DNA from: Chloroflexota bacterium
Lineage (GTDB): Bacteria > Chloroflexota > Anaerolineae > Anaerolineales > UBA11858
DNA length: 32,112 nt
Assembly (NCBI GenBank): GCA_003648195.1
Contig: QMOK01000007.1
Location: 1 to 32,112 of the forward strand
Reading direction: 5' to 3'
The notes beneath the pieces are model-generated. The model was not told where the DNA came from and did no database searches. It saw only the letters and a list, made by a program, of their open reading frames with translations. The position numbers and the translations under genes are program-made. Of the stretch, positions 1-7,926 are shown one piece after another. The stretch's first letter is position 1, and each line of letters opens with the position of its first letter.

Positions 1-1451
1 AAGACGAATTGTCCTAGCTCTTCATCGTAATAAGTATACCCTTCGTAATGCTGCGTTCCGGCTAAATCGGCTTCAATATCCATCCCCAAATTGGCTACAC
101 CATTCATGTCTGCGTATACAGCGTCAACGGCGTTCACGCGTCCCATTCCTTGCTGCCACATGCTATAAAGGGCTTCTTCTGTTTCTATATCCACCCAGAG
201 GAGTGATGTGCCCATGAGACGGAATTTTATTTCATCAGGCGTCAGGGCCGGGTTTTGATCTAAGGCTAGAGCAGCTATCCCAGAAACGACCGCGGTTGCT
301 TGAGAAGTTCCGGCGATAGAGTAGTAATCTTGTCCAACTTTAGAATCTTTATAAAGATGAGCAAGATAGCTGTTTTTCGGCATCGGTGAAAGCATGTGAG
401 CGCCCGGTGCGACAACATCTGGTTTGACAAAGCCATCCAAAGTAGGTCCGGCTGCTGAGAATGGGGCTATGTAATCATCGCTCCAATCGTTGGGGGTGTA
501 ATTGTCAGTGAACGCTCCAACTGTAATGACGTAAGGGTTGTTGCCGGGAACACCTATAGTCATGGGATCAGGCCCTCCGTTCCCAGCCGCAACTACTACG
601 GTGATACCTTCTGCCCAAGCGCGGGTGACAGCTTGATTTAATGGGTCAGCCCAATAAGGTGACTGCACGGGGGAAACCAAAGACAAGTTCATGATCTTGA
701 TGCCATATTCGTCTTTGTGTTCAACAACCCATTGTATGCCTTGAATAACTTGTTCATAGGTTCCAAAACCTTCTTTGTTAAGAACCCGTACAGATACTAT
801 ATTTGCCTGAGGGGCAATGCCGTTCCATTCACCATCTTCACCAATTTGGGGGTTGGCAATGATACCCGCTATGTGAGTGCCGTGTCCATTAGGATCGTGT
901 GGTTTCTTCTTATTCTCTACAAAGTCAACCCAACCAATAAGGCGTTCGGCGGCTTTTTTGTTTTTCGCGAATAATGTTTTAGTGTCTATGCCTGTATCAA
1001 TAACGGCAATGGCAACTTCAGCGCCAGTTGCGCCACATTCCCAAGCAATATCGGCTCCGGTCACGTCTGGATAATTGGTTGCTGGAATGTTTTTGTTGTT
1101 CTTGTTAGTATCTTTATTTTTGCTATGGTCGTCACGATTATCTCCATCGGCGAGATTAACTGCCGCATCAGGCGTGATAGAAGAAATCATCGGTTCAGCC
1201 AAAAGTTGAGCTATCATTCTTTCGGGTATGATAGCGCCAACACCATCAATTATCTCAAGATAGGATGTCACCTCACCTCCGTAATTTTCCACCACCTGGG
1301 CAACTTCGTTCGAGTTATTTCCTTGAACAATAACGCCCACAGTGTAAGAGGAAGACGACATAAAATTAGGAGCGATCAAAGCAAAAACAGTTACAAAAGT
1401 GATTGCCAAAATTAATATTTTCTTTTTACATTTCATACGATTGATATTCAT
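1..1451 (-). CDS. Secreted subtilisin-like serine protease (S8), 3' end outside window
   Basis: Reading the minus strand from an ATG at 1451 gives an open frame of 483 codons with no stop before the window edge, so the C-terminus is missing. AAGGAG lies 7 bases before the ATG and decides this start. Residues 7-31 are a basic stretch then a hydrophobic stretch, consistent with a signal peptide. Residues about 36-98 resemble an Inhibitor_I9 propeptide. The peptidase domain follows with the full catalytic set: Asp152 (VIDTGID), His190 (GHGTHIAG), oxyanion-hole Asn291 (AAGNGG) and Ser383 (AGTSQATA). The serine motif has QATA where most family members have MAAP or MATP, but the serine is intact, so an active enzyme is expected. 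It would act outside the membrane on proteins or peptides; the substrate is unknown. It is transcribed away from the signalling array, behind a predicted c-di-GMP riboswitch. Confidence 0.93.
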   Translation of the reverse strand, partial: MNINRMKCKKKILILAITFVTVFALIAPNFMSSSSYTVGVIVQGNNSNEVAQVVENYGGEVTSYLEIIDGVGAIIPERMIAQLLAEPMISSITPDAAVNLADGDNRDDHSKNKDTNKNNKNIPATNYPDVTGADIAWECGATGAEVAIAVIDTGIDTKTLFAKNKKAAERLIGWVDFVENKKKPHDPNGHGTHIAGIIANPQIGEDGEWNGIAPQANIVSVRVLNKEGFGTYEQVIQGIQWVVEHKDEYGIKIMNLSLVSPVQSPYWADPLNQAVTRAWAEGITVVVAAGNGGPDPMTIGVPGNNPYVITVGAFTDNYTPNDWSDDYIAPFSAAGPTLDGFVKPDVVAPGAHMLSPMPKNSYLAHLYKDSKVGQDYYSIAGTSQATAVVSGIAALALDQNPALTPDEIKFRLMGTSLLWVDIETEEALYSMWQQGMGRVNAVDAVYADMNGVANLGMDIEADLAGTQHYEGYTYYDEELGQFV

Positions 1452-1463
1452 GATAATCTCCTT

Positions 1464-1517
1464 TCAGTCTTGTGGCTTTCTAAATACAAGAGTTCCAATA
1501 TTTATCCGTTTGCCCAT
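1464..1517 (-). CDS. Possible 17-residue leader peptide ORF
   Basis: A short frame on the minus strand starts at ATG 1517, preceded by GGAGG at 5-base spacing, and stops at TGA 1466-1464. It encodes MGKRINIGTLVFRKPQD. Its stop lies just before the AAGGAG that serves the protease start at 1451, so translation of the two could be coupled. It sits between the terminator-like hairpin and the protease. There is no homology argument for a function; it may be a leader peptide or a chance ORF behind a fortuitous ribosome site. Confidence 0.35.
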   Translation of the reverse strand: MGKRINIGTLVFRKPQD

Positions 1518-1559
1518 AGCTGCCTCCAAATAGTAATAAATACTGCACTAGAATCAAAA

Positions 1560-1631
1560 ACACACAGCAAGATGACAGTAATCCTTTGCCGATTCAAGAA
1601 GGGGTTAGCTTCTCTGTCACGTTCTGTGTGT
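1560..1631 (-). terminator. Riboswitch expression platform: long hairpin plus U-tract
   Basis: On the minus strand ACACACAG (1631-1624) pairs perfectly with CTGTGTGT (1567-1560). Inside it, GTGACAG (1620-1614) pairs with CTGTCAT (1578-1572), with one G-U pair. A run of five U follows directly (1560-1556; the first U is also the last paired base). The stem is interrupted by a small internal loop and has a long apical loop of about 35 bases, so it is not a compact classical terminator. Its place between aptamer and protease makes an attenuation role likely. Confidence 0.55.
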
Positions 1632-1654
1632 GGCGTTTAAAAACACAAATTCGT

Positions 1655-1745
1655 TGTTCTTCGGCAACTTGGCGATCTTAGGTATTTCTCAATACCCTTA
1701 GCCCCAAGCTTTGTGCACCTAACTTTCACTAGGATTACCTTTTCG
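1655..1745 (-). ncRNA. Cyclic-di-GMP-I (GEMM) riboswitch aptamer
   Basis: Seen on the minus strand: GGTAA (1739-1735) pairs with TTGCC (1667-1663) to close the domain. CCTAGT (1733-1728), GAAA tetraloop (1727-1724) and GTTAGG (1723-1718) form the GNRA hairpin. GCACAAAGC (1716-1708) matches the conserved GCAAAGC joining strand apart from one inserted base. CTTGG (1708-1704) pairs with CCAAG (1672-1668), followed by the GGGCTAA element. GGTATT-GAGA-AATACC (1696-1681) caps the second arm. The 3' GCCAAGTTGCCGAAG matches the family's ending. Known family role: binds c-di-GMP and controls the downstream mRNA. Here it precedes the protease gene by about 200 bases. Whether it switches on or off cannot be told by eye. 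Confidence 0.8.
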
Positions 1746-2134
1746 GATTTCGAATTCACATTTCGCAAATAAATTATGGTTCTTCAAGAAATAGGGGAAT
1801 TGCACTTAACAAAGTAACCCAACTATGTCGATTCGCAATGACATTTACCCTGCTATTTCCCATCAGCCTAAATCATTTACGCTTTAAGTTTAACATATTT
1901 GTCTATGCAAGATTTTTGGCAGGACTAACAACTTTGTTAAGCCATTGTAAAGACGCTGTGCTACATTTCAAATATAAAATGGATGTTTATTTTGGGAAAA
2001 TACCCTATTTTACGATTAAGTACAAGAATTTACCAATATTAAGCGACCTCAAAACCAAAGAAATGTGTCCTATACTCTGATATAAAAAAATCGCCATCCA
2101 ATTAGTTTTTAGCACACCCCGCATTGGGCTTTGC
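1746..2134. other. AT-rich intergenic stretch with no recognised gene
   Basis: This stretch lies between the divergent protease leader and the tRNA promoter. It holds an 80-codon plus-strand open frame (1838-2080) with no convincing ribosome site or recognisable domain, which I do not call a gene. The promoter of the minus-strand protease transcript should lie just above 1745, but no clear -35/-10 pair stands out. TCGCAATGACA at 1833-1843 matches one end of the repeat at 21605-21712 and may be a relic of it or chance. Confidence 0.4.
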
Positions 2135-2163
2135 TTGCTTAATAAAAAGCTACCTGGTAAAAT
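2135..2163 (+). promoter_or_regulatory. Promoter of tRNA-Gly
   Basis: TTGCTT at 2135-2140 and TAAAAT at 2158-2163 are separated by exactly 17 bases, a good housekeeping sigma-type promoter. Transcription would start near 2170, about 10 bases before the mature tRNA 5' end at 2181. Confidence 0.6.
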
Positions 2164-2180
2164 TATGAGCACTAAATTCT

Positions 2181-2252
2181 GCGGGTGTCGCCAAGTGGTA
2201 AGGCATCAGCTTCCCAAGCTGACATTCGTCGGTTCGAATCCGATCACCCGCT
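2181..2252 (+). tRNA. tRNA-Gly (anticodon CCC)
   Basis: A 72-base cloverleaf. The acceptor stem GCGGGTG (2181-2187) pairs perfectly with CACCCGC (2245-2251), with discriminator U at 2252. The anticodon stem TCAGC/GCTGA carries the loop TTCCCAA, putting anticodon CCC at 2213-2215, which reads the glycine codon GGG. The T-arm contains GGTTCGAATCC. CCA is not encoded. It is a single gene with its own promoter upstream. Confidence 0.95.
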
Positions 2253-2260
2253 CTCACCCG

Positions 2261-2285
2261 CCCGCTCGTAGAGAGATATAGCGGG
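2261..2285 (+). other. Small hairpin behind the tRNA
   Basis: CCCGCT (2261-2266) pairs perfectly with AGCGGG (2280-2285) around a 13-base loop. No T-run follows, so it is not a typical intrinsic terminator. It could help 3' end formation of the tRNA transcript. Confidence 0.3.
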
Positions 2286-2342
2286 AACCATTACATCAAA
2301 CTCGACAAGGCAACCCTATTAGCATAAAGGTTTTCTCTATAA

Positions 2343-2384
2343 GCGGAAGTATAAGTAAGCCTCTTAATAACTTATAGCTTCCGC
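2343..2384 (+). terminator. Strong hairpin between tRNA and receiver gene, possible terminator
   Basis: GCGGAAG-TATAAG (2343-2355) pairs with CTTATA-G-CTTCCGC (2371-2384), 13 base pairs with one bulged G and a 15-base loop. It is followed by GTTTGTT, only a weak U-tract. It may end the tRNA transcript or form the leader of the receiver gene that starts at 2415. The element is nearly symmetric, so a binding site for a dimeric regulator is also possible. Confidence 0.45.
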
Positions 2385-2414
2385 GTTTGTTAATTAAGGA
2401 GTACCACAACTATT

Positions 2415-2798
2415 ATGAAGTCAATACCCGTTATCCTTTGCGTAGAAGACAATCAAAGAAACCGAACTTTGGTCAAACGCATACTTGAATTTGAAGGATA
2501 TGAAGTACAAGAGGCAGAGAACGCTCATCGAGCTTTAGAAATGTTAAAGACAATGACGCCAGCCCTAATATTGATGGATATTAATATGCCCGAGGTTGAC
2601 GGATTTACACTAACTAGACAGTTACGGAAGCTACCCCAATTAAGCAATATTCCCATCATCGCCATTACAGCCAACGCGATGAAAGGTGATAAGGAACGCA
2701 CGCTTCAAGCGGGATGTGATAGTTATATTGAGAAACCAATTGATGTTGATTTGCTGATTACCCAAGTTAATTCATATTTAACTCCTCCTCAAAATTGA
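2415..2798 (+). CDS. Stand-alone receiver protein, DivK-like response regulator
   Basis: The 127-residue protein is one receiver (REC) domain and nothing else. The acidic pocket is at Glu11-Asp12, the phospho-acceptor is Asp55 (LILMDINMP), the switch threonine is Thr85 (ITANAM) and the invariant lysine is Lys107 (EKPID), so phosphorylation chemistry is intact. Single-domain receivers of this type usually act by protein contacts or as phosphotransfer shuttles rather than by binding DNA. AAGGAG lies upstream at a rather long spacing of about 13 bases. It is the first plus-strand gene after the tRNA and probably opens the signalling array; the next gene, 89 bases on, is a second receiver. The kinase partner is not in the window. 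Confidence 0.93.
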   Translation: MKSIPVILCVEDNQRNRTLVKRILEFEGYEVQEAENAHRALEMLKTMTPALILMDINMPEVDGFTLTRQLRKLPQLSNIPIIAITANAMKGDKERTLQAGCDSYIEKPIDVDLLITQVNSYLTPPQN

Positions 2799-2887
2799 AT
2801 GCGGGTTTTCAAGAAAGCAGGTATCGGTTTATATTTTTAGAAATGACCTTTTTGCAGAAGAGTCATATTTAGATCATAAGGAATCCA

Positions 2888-3316
2888 ATGGCTAACATAG
2901 ACGCCCAAAACGAAATATCACAAAACACCACTGTTCTGGTAGTAGAAGATAACGTCTCTAACTTCGTACTCATTGCCCGCCTCCTGGGATACATGGGCAT
3001 CCACTGCGAATGGAAAACCTCCGGTTACGAAGTAGTAGAATATGCCGATACTCTCCCCCGCTTAGATCTTGTCCTCATGGATATCCGCTTGCCTTATGAA
3101 GATGGTTATGGGGCATTAAAACAAATTCGTAGCGCGCCAAGGTTAAAGGACACCTTAATTATAGCGGTCACAGCTCACGCCAGTCGAGAAGAAATGAGAA
3201 AGTCCAAAGAAGCCGGCTTCGATGGCTTCATAGCTAAACCTATTGACCCCGACCAATTTCCAAAACAAATTAAAGAAATATTAGCAGGCGCATCCGTTTG
3301 GGATTTAGGAATGTAG
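2888..3316 (+). CDS. Second stand-alone receiver protein (REC)
   Basis: The 142-residue protein has a 13-residue polar N-terminal extension, then one REC domain: Glu20-Asp21 in the acidic pocket, phospho-acceptor Asp65 (LVLMDIRLP), Thr95 (AVTAHA) and Lys117 (AKPID). There is no output domain; about 12 residues follow the domain, ending WDLGM. It differs clearly from the preceding receiver, so the pair is not a fresh duplication and may serve different steps of one relay. AAGGA precedes the ATG by 5 bases. The first sensor gene begins 120 bases downstream. Role by context: receiver or phosphate sink for a kinase governed by the sensor array (inference). Confidence 0.92.
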   Translation: MANIDAQNEISQNTTVLVVEDNVSNFVLIARLLGYMGIHCEWKTSGYEVVEYADTLPRLDLVLMDIRLPYEDGYGALKQIRSAPRLKDTLIIAVTAHASREEMRKSKEAGFDGFIAKPIDPDQFPKQIKEILAGASVWDLGM

Positions 3317-3436
3317 CACTAGTTTCCATTCCCTAATAATCGCCATCCACATGGAATAAGCGAAGCGGCGGGGGAAAACAATACTACAACATATTACAAT
3401 AACGCTTTTTGTCTTTTCTAGTTTAAGGAGTATGGC

Positions 3437-6307
3437 ATGTCCCTAGCCGCACCGACACCTAGTCCCAAGTTCAACGGCAAACTTTCCCGCACCATGTTAT
3501 TCCTTATCATCCCTATTGTCTTGGTGCCAATCATAATCGTGGGAAGTATCGCCTATATTGAAGCCAAAGACCTGCTCGAAAAGCAAAACTACGCTCAACT
3601 TTCTACAATAGAACAAAACGCTAAAAGCCAAATTAACTCTTGGATAGCAGAAAAACACATCATTCTCTATAAAGTAGTTAGAACCGAACAATTCTCAAGC
3701 TCTATCCAAAAGCTATTTTCACTAGATACGCAAAGTGCCGAATACAATGCCGCAGAGGAAAAAATAACCACAGAGCTTGTGGAGACGGGCCTTAGCCATT
3801 TTGTGATTGTAAACCAAACGGGGGAAATTCTCACCGCATCAACTTCTAATTGGGTAGGCGAAACAATTAACGACGAGCAATTTTTTTCCAGCCTAGACAC
3901 AGAAGCAATCCGCTCAAAAATTGTCTATCGACTTGACCCCTTCGCAGCTAGCGATGTTGTCATTCTCACAGCCGCGCCCATATTTTCTGAAGACGCCTCC
4001 TACCTTGGAGCCGTCATCGCCATCACACATGGAGATGAACTCAGACCATTCCTACAAACAGCCCAAATATATCCATCCAGCCAGGCTTACTTCATAAACG
4101 CCGATAAAACCTACCTAGTGGTAACAAAACTCCTCCAAACCATAGCCCGCCTAGACCCATCAGAAAGTCAAAAGCAAATAATAGGAACTGGCCTCACAGA
4201 ATGTTTAAAAGAAGGTGAATATTCACTAGAAACAAAGTATAGATCTTTCGACTCTGAACCTGTTCTCGGAACATTCCTCTGCATCCCGGAAATCAGTAGT
4301 GGTCTAATAATAGAAATACCAACGGTCGCAGTATATGCACGCTTGAATGATTTAATCCCTTTAACACTAGGCTTGTTAGCAATACTTACCGTAATAATGG
4401 TATTACTAATTCGGTTCGGAGCGAGTCGGATTGTAGGCCCAATCGTTCAAATAGCAAATACGGCTAACAACATAGCCCAAGGAGATTGGCGAACAAGAGT
4501 GCCCATAACACGCCATGATGAAATTGGCCTCCTCGCTTACTCTTTCAATGAAATGGCAGACCAATTATCAGAATTTTACAGATCCCTAGAAACCCAAGTG
4601 CAAGAACGAACCAATCAAATCTACGCCATTTCAAAAATTGAACACAAAATGAGTTCAGCATCCACTGTAAGCGAACTCTTCAACACCATAACCCAAACCA
4701 TAAAACAGAGTTTTGATTTTTATCATGTTTCCCTATATGAACTAAACTCCTCCCAACAATATGCCATACTCCGCAGCATCGCAGGGGAACAATCTCCCCA
4801 AATGCTCATAGACCACTACACGTTAAATGTGCGAGCACATGCCCTCATTCACGCAGCTATCACCACCACCAAGCCCAGCATTACTTCCAGCAAAGACACA
4901 AACCCTCATTTTGAACACGACCGTCTTCCACATACCCAATCAGCAGCCATTATCCCCCTCCTCTCCCAAGGAGAAGTTTTCGGCATACTCAACCTACAAA
5001 GCAAAAGTCCTCCAGCATTCAGTCAAAGTACACTCGCAGCCCTGCAAATTATTGCAGAGCAATTCACAATTTCTCTACAAAGCATTCACCTTTTAGAAAG
5101 CGCTGAAGGTGACCTGGCAGAAATATCTCGTCTTTACCAATCCAGCCATAAGATAGCGCAAACAAACAACTGGGATGAAGTCGTAGGTATCATCAGCAAT
5201 ACACTAGCAAAGACATCACTTATATCGGGAGTTTTCATCGCCGAAGATGAGAGACTCCAAGTGAACTCCATCGTGGATCCACAAAACAAACGTCTTGCCC
5301 CTCCCCAAGAATGGTTGCCAATCACCAGACAAGCGATCGAAGAATTTCTCCCGCACGCCAAGCCATTCCTCATTCTCAAAGACTTGGAACACCCAACAAA
5401 AATACCAGCCCCAATGCTAACTATCTCCCAAGAACTTGGCTGTCAAGAACTGGCATTTTTGCCTATTTGGGAAAAAGACCATTTATCGACCCTGATTTTG
5501 CTGGGTTCCCAAGATAAAAACACCCTTACCTCAACCTCAATTCAACCTTATATAAATTTAATCGAAATGGCAAACACAACTCTGGAAAACATGATTGCCT
5601 CACACACAATCAACCAACAACTCACAAAATTACAAACCATCCAGAGAATCAATCAAACAGTTTCGCAAGAAACAACCCTTGATAAACTCTTCCAAGTATT
5701 TCACGAAGAAATAAAACGAACACTGGGAGATGTAGGCTTCCTTATTTCCATCTACGACCAAGAAACAAAACTAATTCGAGTACCATACATGTACTCAAAA
5801 AAGACTGGCTTATCTACCATTCCTCCATTCCCATTAGGAGAAGGGCTAACCTCTATCATCATCAGAACAAAAAGCCCCTTGATGCTTGTAGAAAACACAC
5901 GTGAAAGAGCAAGCTCACTAGGAGCCAAGACAATAGGAGAACCCGCCCGCTCCTGGCTAGGCGTCCCACTGCTAACACACGATGAACCAATCGGCACAAT
6001 TGTAGTGCAAGACCTAGAGCATGAAAACGCATTCACTCAAGAAGACCTGGAATTTTTATCTACGCTAGCCGCACAAGTCAGTATCGCTATTCGCAATACT
6101 CTAACCTTAGAAACAATACACTATCGCTCTCAACGTCAAAATCAACTGCTCGCAGCCACGGGCAAAATACGAAGTTCCACGGATATGCAAACCATTCTGG
6201 CCACAACAGCACAAGAAATCAGCAATATTCTAAATGCCAAAAGCGCCAGAATAGAAATCGCTCCCCTTCAAGAAACAAAATCCGAGCAGGTGGAGATAAG
6301 CGCATGA
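3437..6307 (+). CDS. dCache-HAMP sensor with three GAF domains, no transmitter (pair 1, first member)
   Basis: 956 residues. TM1 is at about 19-42, an extracytoplasmic dCache-like sensor at 45-300, TM2 at 306-327, HAMP at 327-380 (GPIVQIANTANNIAQGDW...DEIGLLAYSFNEM) and a short coiled coil up to 400. Three GAF-type regions follow at about 402-552, 560-718 (degenerate) and 735-892, then the conserved helical tail (KIRSSTDMQTIL, near 910-920). It ends there: no H-box, ATP-binding, MCP, cyclase or GGDEF domain. Expected role: senses an external small molecule and passes a conformational signal to cytoplasmic GAF modules. It differs from the other sensors by having no W-linker and a third GAF. 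AAGGAG at 6-base spacing supports the start. Its stop overlaps the next start (ATGA). Confidence 0.9.
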   Translation: MSLAAPTPSPKFNGKLSRTMLFLIIPIVLVPIIIVGSIAYIEAKDLLEKQNYAQLSTIEQNAKSQINSWIAEKHIILYKVVRTEQFSSSIQKLFSLDTQSAEYNAAEEKITTELVETGLSHFVIVNQTGEILTASTSNWVGETINDEQFFSSLDTEAIRSKIVYRLDPFAASDVVILTAAPIFSEDASYLGAVIAITHGDELRPFLQTAQIYPSSQAYFINADKTYLVVTKLLQTIARLDPSESQKQIIGTGLTECLKEGEYSLETKYRSFDSEPVLGTFLCIPEISSGLIIEIPTVAVYARLNDLIPLTLGLLAILTVIMVLLIRFGASRIVGPIVQIANTANNIAQGDWRTRVPITRHDEIGLLAYSFNEMADQLSEFYRSLETQVQERTNQIYAISKIEHKMSSASTVSELFNTITQTIKQSFDFYHVSLYELNSSQQYAILRSIAGEQSPQMLIDHYTLNVRAHALIHAAITTTKPSITSSKDTNPHFEHDRLPHTQSAAIIPLLSQGEVFGILNLQSKSPPAFSQSTLAALQIIAEQFTISLQSIHLLESAEGDLAEISRLYQSSHKIAQTNNWDEVVGIISNTLAKTSLISGVFIAEDERLQVNSIVDPQNKRLAPPQEWLPITRQAIEEFLPHAKPFLILKDLEHPTKIPAPMLTISQELGCQELAFLPIWEKDHLSTLILLGSQDKNTLTSTSIQPYINLIEMANTTLENMIASHTINQQLTKLQTIQRINQTVSQETTLDKLFQVFHEEIKRTLGDVGFLISIYDQETKLIRVPYMYSKKTGLSTIPPFPLGEGLTSIIIRTKSPLMLVENTRERASSLGAKTIGEPARSWLGVPLLTHDEPIGTIVVQDLEHENAFTQEDLEFLSTLAAQVSIAIRNTLTLETIHYRSQRQNQLLAATGKIRSSTDMQTILATTAQEISNILNAKSARIEIAPLQETKSEQVEISA

Positions 6308-7926
6308 AATTTTTACCGCCATTCCGCAATATGCTAATAAAAAATCTGTTCTCGCCAATAAAAACTGTTGAAATCAATAAACTCCGAGAGCAACTCTTAG
6401 CCACACTTCTCTATGGAATTGTAGCGCCTGGTTTCGTTGTATATTACATCGGCGTCAGAGATTCCTTTGCCCTCCAGAAATGGGGATTAATAACTGCCTA
6501 TACAATAGCGTTTGGCTTCATACTAACAATAACGTTCTACAAGCGATTTTCTTATTATGTTAGAGCAGGCAGCTTAGTAGGGCTTCTTTACATACTCGGA
6601 ACAAGCATCTCTATAGTATATGGACTAGGCGGCGATGGCAGAATGTGGATGATGGGATTCGTCACCTTGGCGGCAATCTTCTTTAGTCCGCAAATCAGCA
6701 TTATTGCCGCCATAATTGGCGCAACAACCTTAGTAAGCATAGGATGGGCCTTAAATCAAGGCTTAATTCCTACTCAGGCGCTTTTCCTTAATCCTATGTC
6801 CAGTTGGATTCCAACTGGCATCACATTCCTCCTTGTCAGCCTGGTTATTATTGGCACTATCGGCTACTTACTTGCCAATCTGTCGGAACGCCTGGAAAAA
6901 GAACATGACATCACCAACGAGCTAGAGTACGAGCGTCAAGAACTAAGAGAAAAGACCTCAGCTCTAGAACAAAAACAAATTCAGTTACAAACCGCGGCAG
7001 AGATTTCTCAAGCAATTACAAGTGAACTAGACTCCGACACCATCTTCCAACAAACAGTTACTCTCATAACAGACCGTTTTGACCTATACTATGCTGGCAT
7101 ATTCATCCTAGATGAAGAAAAACAATACGCCGTTCTCCAAGCAGGTTCTGGTGAAGCGGGGCACACAATGCTCGCCGAAGGATATAAATTACCAGCTAAC
7201 GAAAGCTCTACAGTTGGCTGGGCAATAGTTAACAAGCAAGCACGTATCAACCTGGATATTGATAAAGCATCTGTACGCTTTGATACCTCTCACCTCCCAT
7301 TAACCCGCTCCGAACTTGGTATTCCCATAACCAGCCGAGGCCGCATTTTAGGCGCACTTATCGTCCAATCTACCGAACCGCAAGCATTCGATGAAAACGA
7401 TATAGCTATTCTGCAAACCATGGCCGACAGCCTAGCCACCTCAATTGATAATGCACGGTTATACCAAGAATCTCAAAACAACTTAGAAGAAATCAGCACG
7501 CTCCACCGCCAATATCTTCAACAAGCCTGGGAGACAGTTGCCAAAAACCGTACTGACCTAACGCACTTTTTCGTGAATGAGCGATTTACTGCACTTGAAG
7601 GCGAAACATCGACCATAGAAGTTCCACTTATCTTGCGTGGGCAACAAATTGGCAGTTTGGTACTTGAAACTAGCAAACCACATTTAACCGCAGAAGAAAA
7701 AGGCGTTCTGGACTCGCTTGCTACCCAAGCAGCACTTGCTTTAGAAAATGCCCGCTTGATTGAAGCGACCCAACAGCGGTCTCAACGAGACCGCATTGTT
7801 TCAGAAATCGCTGGCAAAGTGCAACGCGCAAGTAAAGTTAATGAGGCCTTAAAAATAACACTACAGGAATTAGGGCAAACCTTGGGTGCTTCCGAAGGAA
7901 TGATTTACCTGGAGATAAACGAATGA
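6304..7926 (+). CDS. 6TM membrane GAF sensor (pair 1, second member)
   Basis: 540 residues. Six hydrophobic segments are at about 31-51, 60-80, 86-106, 114-130, 131-150 and 168-192, with short loops and no sizeable external domain, so the membrane bundle itself is the likely sensor. A coiled coil (193-228) leads into GAF-A (230-386, with LPLTRSELGIPI), the linker tryptophan Trp409 (QQAWE), a short GAF-B (432-486) and the helical tail (490-540). No kinase or other output domain. The start overlaps the previous stop by 4 bases and the stop overlaps the next start by 4, so translation is coupled on both sides. The membrane bundle's signal is unknown. Assignment as a signalling input protein rests on the GAF modules and the neighbours. 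Confidence 0.9.
   Translation: MKFLPPFRNMLIKNLFSPIKTVEINKLREQLLATLLYGIVAPGFVVYYIGVRDSFALQKWGLITAYTIAFGFILTITFYKRFSYYVRAGSLVGLLYILGTSISIVYGLGGDGRMWMMGFVTLAAIFFSPQISIIAAIIGATTLVSIGWALNQGLIPTQALFLNPMSSWIPTGITFLLVSLVIIGTIGYLLANLSERLEKEHDITNELEYERQELREKTSALEQKQIQLQTAAEISQAITSELDSDTIFQQTVTLITDRFDLYYAGIFILDEEKQYAVLQAGSGEAGHTMLAEGYKLPANESSTVGWAIVNKQARINLDIDKASVRFDTSHLPLTRSELGIPITSRGRILGALIVQSTEPQAFDENDIAILQTMADSLATSIDNARLYQESQNNLEEISTLHRQYLQQAWETVAKNRTDLTHFFVNERFTALEGETSTIEVPLILRGQQIGSLVLETSKPHLTAEEKGVLDSLATQAALALENARLIEATQQRSQRDRIVSEIAGKVQRASKVNEALKITLQELGQTLGASEGMIYLEINE

Noticed and set aside
1833-1843. Second copy of the palindromic repeat (TCGCAATGACA)
   Set aside because: Only 11 bases match one end of the element at 21605-21712 and no partner end is found nearby, so it may be chance or a relic.
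1838-2080. 80-codon plus-strand open frame in the AT-rich gap
   Set aside because: No ribosome site, no domain, composition like the surrounding non-coding DNA and overlapping the likely promoter zone of the protease leader.
2261-2285. Intrinsic terminator directly behind the tRNA
   Set aside because: The 6-bp hairpin is real but no T-run follows, so I list it only as a hairpin.
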